In this document: positions 1 through 6,337 of the stretch, piece by piece
How the letters are laid out: each line of letters opens with the position of its first letter
Position numbering within the stretch: position 1 is the stretch's first letter
NCBI GenBank assembly: GCA_006515795.1
Contig: VFMC01000401.1
Location: forward strand, 1-9,234
Reading direction: 5' to 3'
DNA length: 9,234 bases
From: Acidimicrobiaceae bacterium
GTDB lineage: Bacteria > Actinomycetota > Acidimicrobiia > Acidimicrobiales > Ilumatobacteraceae
The notes under the pieces: model-generated
Database searches by the model: none
Told to the model about the DNA's origin: nothing
What the model saw: the letters and a program-made list of their open reading frames with translations, nothing else
Position numbers and translations under genes: made by a program

Positions 1-969
1 CTGGAAGCGCTTGTAGCTGTTGATCGTCGGCGCCCACAGCAGGCTGAACTCGCGGGAGGTCGCGATGAGACCGGCGAGGTAGTGCTGGAACAGCGGGCTC
101 ATGTGGTGGGCATCGTGGTGATCACCCTGGAACAGGGCCGTCTCGCCGTCGAGGCTCCACAGGCTGGAGTGGATGTGGCACGAGGAACCCGTGTCGTTGA
201 AGTCGTACTTCGCCATGAAGCTCACCGAACGCCCGCTGAGATGGGCGATCTCCTTGGCCGCGTTCTTGTACACGCTGTTGCGGTCGGCCATCTCGACGGC
301 GGTGGTGTAGTCGAGGTTGATCTCGTGCTGGCCCTTGCCGGCCTCGCCCTTGCTGAACTCGACCGGCACACCGGCCGCCTCGAGCCCACGGCGGATCTGG
401 CCGAGGATGTACTCGTCCTTGGTGGTCTGGAGCACGTGGTAGTCCTCGAGCCACGGTGAATGCGGGCGAAGGTCGCGGTAGCCCTTGTCGTGGGCCTCGT
501 CGTAGGTGTCCTTGAACAGGTAGAACTCGATCTCGCTGGCGACCATCGGCAAGTAGCCCTTCGCCGCGGCCTTGTCCACCTGGCGGCGCAGGATGCTGCG
601 CGGCGCCACCTCCACCAGTTCGCCGGTGTCGACATCGTGCAGATCGCACATGATCATCGCCGTCCGGTCGACCCAGGGGGTGATCCGCACCGTGTCCCAG
701 TCGGCACGCGCCAGCATGTCGCCGTAACCCTGCTCGTAGCTCGTGAACCGGTACCCGGGCACCGGGTTGTTGTCCATGTCGCAGGCGATCAGGTAGTCGC
801 AGTTCTCGGTGCCGGAGTCGGCCACCTGCTCGAGGAAGAACCGACCCGTGGTGCGCTTGCCGACGAGTCGGCCCTGGAGGTCGGGAAACACCATCAGCAC
901 GGTGTCGATCTCACCCCTGCGGATCTGGTCTTCGAGGTCTTCTCTTGATACGTGCACGCGTGACGACAT
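1..969 (-). CDS. Glutamine synthetase family protein (C-terminus cut by window edge)
   Basis: The frame is open from the ATG at 969 through position 1 (323 residues) with no stop, so roughly the last quarter or more of the gene lies outside the window. It has the glutamine synthetase fold signatures in order: an N-terminal beta-grasp segment around residues 20-100, the metal-binding SEIEF motif (E146, E148), a second metal/substrate motif GEAGKGQHEINL (E209, E216), and the ATP/glutamate-binding CHIHSSLW motif (H265, H267). The family joins ammonia or an amine to the gamma-carboxyl of glutamate using ATP. The start of the protein (DTVLMVFPDLQGRLVGKR) and the CHIHSS form resemble the GlnA3/GlnA4/PuuA-like actinobacterial paralogues, some of which act on polyamines or ethanolamine, rather than the main GlnA. 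The true substrate cannot be told from sequence. No Shine-Dalgarno sequence precedes the ATG, and a possible -10 hexamer ends 8 bases before it. The family is clear; the subfamily is inference. Confidence 0.93.
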   Translation of the reverse strand, partial: MSSRVHVSREDLEDQIRRGEIDTVLMVFPDLQGRLVGKRTTGRFFLEQVADSGTENCDYLIACDMDNNPVPGYRFTSYEQGYGDMLARADWDTVRITPWVDRTAMIMCDLHDVDTGELVEVAPRSILRRQVDKAAAKGYLPMVASEIEFYLFKDTYDEAHDKGYRDLRPHSPWLEDYHVLQTTKDEYILGQIRRGLEAAGVPVEFSKGEAGKGQHEINLDYTTAVEMADRNSVYKNAAKEIAHLSGRSVSFMAKYDFNDTGSSCHIHSSLWSLDGETALFQGDHHDAHHMSPLFQHYLAGLIATSREFSLLWAPTINSYKRFQ

Positions 970-983
970 GGCCCGAGACACTA
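970..983 (-). promoter_or_regulatory. Possible leaderless promoter (-10 TAGTGT) of the glutamine synthetase-like gene
   Basis: Reading the minus strand, TAGTGT (983 to 978) fits the TAnnnT -10 pattern and is followed by 8 bases and then the ATG at 969. The gene has no Shine-Dalgarno sequence, so transcription starting at or next to the ATG is plausible. A -35-like TCGAAC (1007 to 1002) lies 18 bases upstream but matches the consensus poorly. The same arrangement, with a different hexamer, precedes ftsK and rimO. Confidence 0.35.
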
Positions 984-1014
984 GACCGGCGGCGCGGTCC
1001 GGTTCGACGTGGGC

Positions 1015-2655
1015 TCAGGAGGGTTCGAAGGCGCCAACCTCGCGGCGCAGCTGAGCCAGGCCGACCGGGCCGAGCGACAGCGCGAACGTGTGGAACGAAC
1101 GGAGATCGAAGCGGTTGCCGAGCCGCGACCGGGCGTCGGCCCTCGCGGCCAGCCACTCGCGCTCACCGATCTTGTAGCTGATCGCCTGGGCAGGCCATCC
1201 GAGGTAGCGGTCGATCTCACTGCTGAGGAAGTCGTCGCCCTGCCTCGTCTCGCTCGTGATGAACTCGAGGGCGAGATCGGGCGTCCAGACCGCGCCACCG
1301 TGGAACGGCGTCCCGTCGCTCAGGGTGGTGCCGGCAGGGATGCGCAACCCGAGGTGCATCCCGATGTCGATGATCACGCGCACCGCCCGCAGCTGTTGGC
1401 CGCAGAGGAACCCGAGCCTGTGGTCGGGGTTGTCGAACCAGCCGAGCTCATCGCACAGGCGTTCGGCGTACAGCGCCCAACCCTCGCCGTGGCCGGACAC
1501 GAACGTGCCGCGTTGGTACCGCGACAGCCGCTCCCCCTGCAACCGCGCGTAGCCGATCTGCAGGTGATGCCCTGGCACCGACTCGTGGTAGCACGTGGTG
1601 ACGTCGCCCCAGGTCGCGAACGATGTTCGACCCAGTGTCGGGTACCAGGTTCGACCGGGACGGCTGAAGTCCTCCGAAGGCCCGGTGTAGTACGGCGCCG
1701 CCGCCGAGCCGGCGGGCGGGATGTGCGCCTCACAGCGGTTCATGACGTGCGGGATGTCGAAGTGCGCGGCACTACGTCGCAACGCATCGTCGGTGGTGGC
1801 CTGCAGCCACTCCCGGTATGCGTCGACTCCGTGCACCGCACGTGCAGGATCCGTGTCGAGCAGGTGGGCGACCTCGGCCAAGCCCGCGCCGGGCACGATC
1901 TGATCGCACACCGTTGCTATCTCGTCGCGCAGCGTTCGGTGTTCGTGCCAGGCCCAGTCGTACATCTCCAGCGGATCGAGGTCGGCGCCGTTCATCAGCC
2001 GCGAACTGGCGGCATACCGCTCGTGCCCGCAGCCGTCGAACGTGGCCGCGTCGGGCAGGTACTCGTCGCGCAGGTACCTGGCCATTGCGGCGTAGGCCTT
2101 CACCGCCGCTGTGGAACCCTGCTCGACCTGGTCCGCACATTGGTTGGCGACCACCACCACCTGACGGCGCGCCGCGACGACACCGCTACGACGTCCGGCC
2201 TCGAGCGTGTGCTGCAGGCCACCGAGCGATGCAGGCACGCCCGCCAGCCGCTCGGCGATGTTGTGCCATGCCTCCCCACCGTCGCGACTCATGAGATCGA
2301 ACACCGACCGAATCGTGCTGAACGGAGCGGCGATGGCGCGGACCGGACGCATCCACTCGCCGGTGTCGTGCAGCGACAACGCTGAACTGAACCGTTCGTT
2401 GATGAAGTCCTTGGCGAGGCGATCGGCCTGCGACAGCGGCTGCAGCCGGTCGAGCTCGACGAGCGTTCGCCGAAGGTGCTCGGCGCGATGGCCGATCGCA
2501 TCGGGCGAGTAGTCGGTGACGAGATGGTCGAACCCATCGATCCCGCGACTCGTCGCAGAGAACGGATCGAGCGCGGCCGACTCGGCCACGAAGCGATCGG
2601 ACAGCGCAAAGATCGGCGACAGCTCGGACATGGGCGCGAGCGTACGCGCGCTCAC
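1015..2655 (-). CDS. DUF885 family putative metallopeptidase
   Basis: A 546-residue protein covering the full DUF885 family length. The zinc-site hallmark of the family is present as HESVPGH (H357, E358, H363), followed by GHGEGWALYAE with the probable third ligand E391. Further family blocks are YYTGPSEDFSRPGRTWY (about 322-338) and RYLGWPAQAISYKIGE near the C-terminus. DUF885 proteins are predicted zinc peptidases of the gluzincin type; substrates are mostly unknown, and I see no convincing signal peptide, so a cytoplasmic location is likely. The GTG at 2655 overlaps the carD stop as GTGA, suggesting translational coupling, with purine-rich AAGAAGAAG just upstream. An ATG at 2631 (MSELSPIF) is a reasonable alternative start. 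Unlike four of its neighbours, this gene shows no sign of an internal deletion. Confidence 0.9.
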   Translation of the reverse strand: MSARTLAPMSELSPIFALSDRFVAESAALDPFSATSRGIDGFDHLVTDYSPDAIGHRAEHLRRTLVELDRLQPLSQADRLAKDFINERFSSALSLHDTGEWMRPVRAIAAPFSTIRSVFDLMSRDGGEAWHNIAERLAGVPASLGGLQHTLEAGRRSGVVAARRQVVVVANQCADQVEQGSTAAVKAYAAMARYLRDEYLPDAATFDGCGHERYAASSRLMNGADLDPLEMYDWAWHEHRTLRDEIATVCDQIVPGAGLAEVAHLLDTDPARAVHGVDAYREWLQATTDDALRRSAAHFDIPHVMNRCEAHIPPAGSAAAPYYTGPSEDFSRPGRTWYPTLGRTSFATWGDVTTCYHESVPGHHLQIGYARLQGERLSRYQRGTFVSGHGEGWALYAERLCDELGWFDNPDHRLGFLCGQQLRAVRVIIDIGMHLGLRIPAGTTLSDGTPFHGGAVWTPDLALEFITSETRQGDDFLSSEIDRYLGWPAQAISYKIGEREWLAARADARSRLGNRFDLRSFHTFALSLGPVGLAQLRREVGAFEPS

Positions 2656-3105
2656 ACCTTCTTCTTGGCTGGCTCCTTCGCCGGCTTGAGCACACCCTTG
2701 GCGAGCGCCTCGTCGAGGTACTGCTCGGCTTCCTCGGCGCTCACCTTCAACGCCGGCGCGATCTCGCTGATCAGGTTGATCCGGGCCCGGTCGTACATGG
2801 TGCGCTCGGCAGCTGACAGCGACGCGTCACGATTTCGGGCGGCAAGGTTGCGGACCACTTCGGCCACCTGGTACACGTCGCCGCTCTTCAGCTTCTCCTG
2901 GTGGTTCTTGAACCGCCGGCTCCAGTTGCTGGGCACGCGGGGGTCGGCCTTGGAAAGCACCGACACGAGGTGTCATCTCGTTGATCACAGTGCGCAAGAT
3001 GAGGTACTCCTGGCTGGAGCCGAACGCCTCCATCTTCCTCGTGCCCACCACGATGCAAGCACCGTGCTGCGGGTAGATGACGGTTTCGCCCTTCTTGAAC
3101 TTCAC
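2652..3105 (-). pseudogene. carD: CarD family transcriptional regulator, frameshifted by an internal deletion
   Basis: CarD binds the RNA polymerase beta subunit and stabilises the open promoter complex. The N-terminal RNA polymerase-interacting domain begins at the GTG at 3105 (MKFKKGETVIYPQHGAC) and runs to about 2973 (LILRTVINEMT). The reading frame then changes, and the C-terminal DNA-binding domain continues as VSVLSKADPRVPSNWSRRF (with the conserved tryptophan of NWSRR) to the stop at 2652. Compared with remembered CarD sequences, about 26 residues between these parts are missing: the end of the first domain (the RVPxxN...VGLR...V region) and the linker. The 454-base span is not a multiple of three. 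As it stands no intact CarD can be made; the 3' piece alone could be read as a 104-residue frame from a GTG at 2966. CarD is essential in mycobacteria, so a sequence error is more likely than a true pseudogene. Identity is certain; the cause of the break is inference. Confidence 0.88.
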
Positions 3106-3111
3106 GCGCGA

Positions 3112-3115
3112 CCTC
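3112..3115 (-). promoter_or_regulatory. Ribosome binding site of carD
   Basis: GAGG on the minus strand, 6 bases before the GTG at 3105. It decides this start: the following residues KFKKGETVIYP align with the usual N-terminus of CarD proteins, while the frame extending further upstream reads through the spacer repeats. It is the clearest Shine-Dalgarno sequence in the window. Confidence 0.6.
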
Positions 3116-3122
3116 GCTGATG

Positions 3123-3152
3123 TGGGCTGGGTTGGGCTGGGTTGGCCTGGGT
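3123..3152. repeat. Three tandem 10-bp repeats in the carD leader
   Basis: TGGGCTGGGT (3123-3132) is repeated exactly at 3133-3142 and with one change (TGGCCTGGGT) at 3143-3152. On the coding strand of carD this reads as ACCCAGSCCA units that end 17 bases before the GTG start, so they lie in the leader or just upstream of the ribosome binding site. The 210-base spacer between the cinA stop and the carD start (3106-3315) holds no gene that I can support. The repeats could be a regulator site, or a simple slippage product. Confidence 0.7.
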
Positions 3153-3315
3153 GAGCGACGGGTGGAGCGGCGACGACGGCCGCCAACGTCTCGCCGACGG
3201 AATGCGCACCATCGGCTGCTCCAGGGTAGGGCCAAAACCCTCGAATCCCTCTGTTGTCGACGGGATGAACCTGCGGCCCGAAGCTGTGGCGATGTGAAGC
3301 GACGATGCCCTCAGA

Positions 3316-4456
3316 TCAGTGCCCCCGGAGGCGCAGTCCCGGTAGGCGCATCGTTCTGGCGACGGACTCGACGGGCGTCACGATGCCAACGCACAAGGTG
3401 CCCGCTTCAACGCCGTCCTGCTCGGTGGGCCCGGCCACCCCTGTGAGCGCGAGGCCCACATGACAACCGAGAACCCGACGGGCGCCCTCGGCCATCTGCA
3501 GCGCGGCGCGTTCGTTCACCACCGGACCAGGATCGACACCGAGCAGGTCGAACTTCACCTCGCTCGCATAGCTCACCACCGCGCCACGGAACACCTCGCT
3601 GGCACCGGCGACGTTGGTGATCCCGTTGCCGCAGCAACTCGAGCACCACCGACTCCATCGTGTCGTCGTCGACGCCGAACACCTGATCGCCGACGATCTC
3701 GCGGACACGCGCCTCCACGGGGGCGAGCATGCGGGCTGCCGCACCGGCGGTGTCTGCCTTGGCAGTGAGCCGAACCTTCATGCCCTCCCACCCGCTGGCC
3801 AAGAACGCGAGCGTGGGGCTGCCCGCCGCGTCGAGCGAGGCAATCACAGGATCGAGGCGCTGGTTCAGACCGCTCTCGCTCTCACCCCACGTGCGCAACG
3901 TGCGGCTGACGATCACAGCCGTTCGCCCGGCCCGCCGATGAAGATCCGGGAGAACCGCTCGTTCCAACATGTCCTTCATCTCGTGGGGCACCCCAGGAAT
4001 GGCGTAGACGACCTTGTCGACACCATCGACCACCACCGGGCAGATCAAGCCGGGAGCCGTCCCGCGGGTCTGCGGGATGATCGTCGCTCCGCAAGGAACG
4101 AGCGCCTGACGAAGGTTGTTGTCGGCCATCGGGCGGCTCCGCACGGCGAACATGTCGCGGATCACCGTGGCGATCGACTCGTCGTGGACCAGGGAGACCC
4201 GCATCACCGCGGCGACTGCCTCGCGGGTGAGGTCGTCGTGGGTTGGACCGAGCCCGCCACAGACGATGACCGCGTCGGCGTCGGCGAGCACACCGCGAAG
4301 AACCGATTCGATGCGGGCCAGGTTGTCGCCGACTTTCACCTGCAGCAACGAATCGAGGCCGTGCGCAGCAAGCTGCTCGCCGATGTAGGCGGAGTTGGTG
4401 TCGACGATCTGCCCCAGCAGCAGCTCGGTGCCGATCGCGACGACGTCGCAGCGCAC
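3316..4456 (-). pseudogene. cinA: CinA family protein (MoCF-like + nicotinamide nucleotide amidase), frameshifted by internal deletion
   Basis: CinA proteins join an N-terminal molybdopterin-binding-like COG1058 domain, active on nucleotide pyrophosphates in studied members, to a C-terminal PncC domain that deamidates nicotinamide mononucleotide for NAD recycling. The first domain is intact from the GTG at 4456: AIGTELLLGQIVDTNS (residues 7-22), GGLGPTHDDLT (67-77) and PGVPHEM (154-160). After LELLRQR (about residue 278, near 3623) the frame changes and continues as GNGITNVAGASEVF, through LTGVAGP, to a stop at 3316. The expected segment of about 15 residues with the AESxTGG motif, which carries the catalytic serine, is missing at the junction. 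The end is also short: after RMRLPG-type residues only LRLRGH remains, where relatives have about 20 more. The start lies 6 bases after the pgsA stop, with AGGTGA 11 bases upstream as a weak ribosome site. The uninterrupted first frame alone spans 3407-4456. Confidence 0.88.
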
Positions 4457-4462
4457 AGCGGC

Positions 4463-5032
4463 TCAGCTCACCTGCGATAGGGAGGCGCTGCTCTTGCCCA
4501 CGTGGGCACGCCACATGTACTGCGCCCCGCTGACGAGCGCGAGGACCACCGAGATCCACAGCAGGCCGTTCCACAGCCACTTCGAATCGACGGCCGTGAG
4601 CGGCGCGATCGCGAAGCCGACCGACAGCTGCTGGGTGAGGGTCTTCCACTTGGCGATCTTGCTGGCAGGCATGCTCACACCCTTGGCCCCGACGAAGGTG
4701 CGGTAGAGGCTGATCCCGATCTCGCGCCCGGCGATGATGACCACCGGGAGCAGCCAGAACACGTTGCGGCTCACCAGCGTGAACATCGCGCCGAGCACGA
4801 GCACCTTGTCGGCCAGAGGATCGAGGAACGTGCCGAGGTTGGTGGTGCCGTGGCGGCGGGCCAGGTAGCCGTCGATCCCGTCGCTCGAGCACAGCACGAA
4901 CCACAGTGCGAACGCCGCCCATGCGCCACCCGGCTGTTCGGGGATCATCCAGAACATGAGCGGCGCGATCAGGACGCGACCGACGGTCACGAGGTTGGCC
5001 CAGGTGGCGATGGCAGATGGATCGACGGGCAT
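4463..5032 (-). CDS. pgsA: CDP-diacylglycerol--glycerol-3-phosphate 3-phosphatidyltransferase
   Basis: A 189-residue integral membrane enzyme, normal for the family, that transfers a phosphatidyl group from CDP-diacylglycerol to glycerol-3-phosphate, the first step towards phosphatidylglycerol and cardiolipin. The CDP-alcohol phosphatidyltransferase signature is complete: D51, D54, G55, A58, R59, G67, D71, D75 (DGIDGYLAR then GTFLDPLAD). About six hydrophobic stretches are visible, at roughly 12-33, 38-50, 76-90, 92-110, 132-145 and 152-175. The ATG at 5032 is 2 bases after the rimO stop (TAG-CG-ATG), so it is surely co-transcribed. The assignment to the glycerol-phosphate enzyme rather than another CDP-alcohol transferase rests on the rimO-pgsA-cinA context and overall similarity. 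No internal deletion is apparent. Confidence 0.93.
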   Translation of the reverse strand: MPVDPSAIATWANLVTVGRVLIAPLMFWMIPEQPGGAWAAFALWFVLCSSDGIDGYLARRHGTTNLGTFLDPLADKVLVLGAMFTLVSRNVFWLLPVVIIAGREIGISLYRTFVGAKGVSMPASKIAKWKTLTQQLSVGFAIAPLTAVDSKWLWNGLLWISVVLALVSGAQYMWRAHVGKSSASLSQVS

Positions 5033-5034
5033 CG

Positions 5035-6246
5035 CTAGACCCCCGCCGTTGCCGCAGCGGTGACCCCTTCGGCGACGAGATCGGGGCCCATCGCATCGAT
5101 GATCCGCACCGCGACGAACTCGCCGACGGCCAGGTGATCGGGCACTTCGACGATGCCATCGATCTCCGGCGCTTCGCGGTGGCTCCTGGCCACGCCAGGC
5201 TCGTCGACGAGCACCGTCGCGAGCGTGCCGATGAGCTCGTCGCGGCGCCGGGCGGTGATGTCGTCTTGCAGTTGGCGCAGCTCTGCCAGTCGTTCGGCCA
5301 TCAACGCCGGAGCAACGATGCCGTCGAGATCAGCGGCGTAGGTGCCCTCCTCGGAGGAGTACGAGAAGAAGCCGCACCAGTCGAGCTCGACGTCCTCGAC
5401 GAAGCGGAGCAGTTGATCGTGGTCGTCCTCGGTCTCACCCGGGTACCCGACGATGAAGTTGCTGCGGAACGCGGCGCCCGGCTCGCGGCCGCGGATGTGG
5501 GCGATGCGGCTCGAGAACCGGTCGCCATCGCCCCAACGACGCATCCGCCGCAACAAGGGCTTGCTGACGTGCTGCAACGACAGATCGAAGTACGGCACGC
5601 CCGTGTCGCAGATGGCATCGATCAGCTCGTCGGTCAGGTCGCTCGGGTAGAGGTAGCTCGCCAGGTCTTGGGCGACGAGCACGATCTCGCGGGCTTCGAG
5701 CTCGTCGACCTCGCGCAGGATCGAATCGATGTCGCGGCTGCGTTGCGGCCCGCGGAACGACGGGATCGCGCAGAACCCGCACGATCGATCGCACCCCTCG
5801 GCGATCTTCACGTATGCCCACGGGCTGGTGCTCTTCGGCCGGGGCAGGTTGAGCAGGTCGAAGGACGGGACCTTCGCCGAGCTCACCGCGATCGATCGCG
5901 TCGGGCCACCGCGGGTGAGGCCGAGCGTGACCGGCACGCCGAATCCGGCGACCTGATCCACCTCGGGCAGCGCGTCGGCCAACTCCTGGCCGTAGCGCTC
6001 GGCCATGCAACCGGTGACAACCAGGCGGGCACCGCGCTTGCGCTGATCTTCGAGGGCCAAGATGGTGTCGATCGACTCCTTGCGGGCCTCGTCGATGAAC
6101 GCGCAGGTGTTGACGACCACCAGGTCGGCCTGCGCCGCGTCGTCGGTGGGTTGCATGCCATCGGCCAGCAGCGTGCCGATCAACTTGTCGCTGTCGACCT
6201 GGTTCTTCGGGCACCCCAAGGTCTCGACGTAGAAGCGCTGCCCCAT
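5035..6246 (-). CDS. rimO: Ribosomal protein uS12 methylthiotransferase RimO, with an apparent in-frame internal deletion
   Basis: RimO is a radical SAM enzyme that adds a methylthio group to a conserved aspartate of ribosomal protein S12. The N-terminal UPF0004 cluster cysteines C12, C48 and C80 are present (TLGCPKNQVDSD, NTCAFID, VTGC). The radical SAM motif is GCDRSCGFC (C152, C156, C159), followed by IPSFRGPQRSR, which separates RimO from MiaB. A TRAM domain occupies about 340-400. The protein has 403 residues against about 440 for E. coli RimO. The shortage is localised: VLVAQDLASY (to Y198) runs directly into LYPSDLTDELIDAI, skipping about 25-30 residues that in relatives form a helix and strand of the barrel. 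The frame is kept (junction near 5652). Such a loss should damage the enzyme, so either the gene is inactive or the sequence is wrong. The start ATG lies 9 bases after a -10 motif. Confidence 0.93.
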   Translation of the reverse strand: MGQRFYVETLGCPKNQVDSDKLIGTLLADGMQPTDDAAQADLVVVNTCAFIDEARKESIDTILALEDQRKRGARLVVTGCMAERYGQELADALPEVDQVAGFGVPVTLGLTRGGPTRSIAVSSAKVPSFDLLNLPRPKSTSPWAYVKIAEGCDRSCGFCAIPSFRGPQRSRDIDSILREVDELEAREIVLVAQDLASYLYPSDLTDELIDAICDTGVPYFDLSLQHVSKPLLRRMRRWGDGDRFSSRIAHIRGREPGAAFRSNFIVGYPGETEDDHDQLLRFVEDVELDWCGFFSYSSEEGTYAADLDGIVAPALMAERLAELRQLQDDITARRRDELIGTLATVLVDEPGVARSHREAPEIDGIVEVPDHLAVGEFVAVRIIDAMGPDLVAEGVTAAATAGV

Positions 6247-6250
6247 CGGT

Positions 6251-6263
6251 GCGTCAGGCTACC
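6251..6263 (-). promoter_or_regulatory. rimO promoter, -10 TAGCCT, probably leaderless
   Basis: The minus strand reads GGTAGCCTGACGC (6263 to 6251). TAGCCT (6261 to 6256) fits TAnnnT and is followed by 9 bases and the rimO ATG at 6246, with no Shine-Dalgarno sequence. The 13-mer matches that before ftsK at 12 positions. No good -35 is visible. It would drive rimO-pgsA-cinA. Confidence 0.5.
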
Positions 6264-6285
6264 GGCGCGGCACCGCGAGACCCCG

Positions 6286-6332
6286 AACTGCGTCGGTCTC
6301 AGCAGGCTGAGCCGGTCGAGACCGACAAAGTT
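6286..6332 (-). terminator. Inverted repeat after ftsK, probable terminator
   Basis: A perfect 9-bp inverted repeat, GTCGGTCTC (6292-6300) and GAGACCGAC (6318-6326), is separated by 17 bases. It is extended by a further four pairs, AACT (6286-6289) and AGTT (6329-6332), beyond a 2x2 mismatch. It starts 5 bases after the ftsK stop codon and ends upstream of the rimO promoter, which is where a terminator would be expected. An alternative inner hairpin CTCAG-CCTG-CTGAG overlaps it. There is no U-run on either strand, so it is not a classical intrinsic terminator; high-GC actinobacteria often lack the U-run. Confidence 0.55.
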
Positions 6333-6337
6333 GCGGG

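Noticed and set aside
984..999. Hairpin GACCG-GCGGCG-CGGTC between the DUF885 and glutamine synthetase genes
   Set aside because: A 5-bp GC stem is common by chance here, there is no U-run, and it abuts the proposed promoter.
1009..2385. 458-codon open frame on the plus strand
   Set aside because: It is antisense to the DUF885 gene, has no family motifs, and shows the low-complexity Arg/Val/Gly/His-rich content typical of frames opposite GC-rich genes.
2652..2966. Stand-alone 104-residue gene starting at the GTG at 2966
   Set aside because: Its sequence is the C-terminal half of CarD, and the N-terminal half lies just upstream in another frame; it is better read as one broken gene.
3223..3260. 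Possible carD promoter (TACCCT with TCGACA upstream)
   Set aside because: The two elements are 26 bases apart, too far for a normal spacer, and TACCCT alone is too weak.
3240..3262. TCGAATCCC resembling a tRNA T-loop
   Set aside because: No matching T stem, acceptor stem or anticodon arm can be found around it on either strand.
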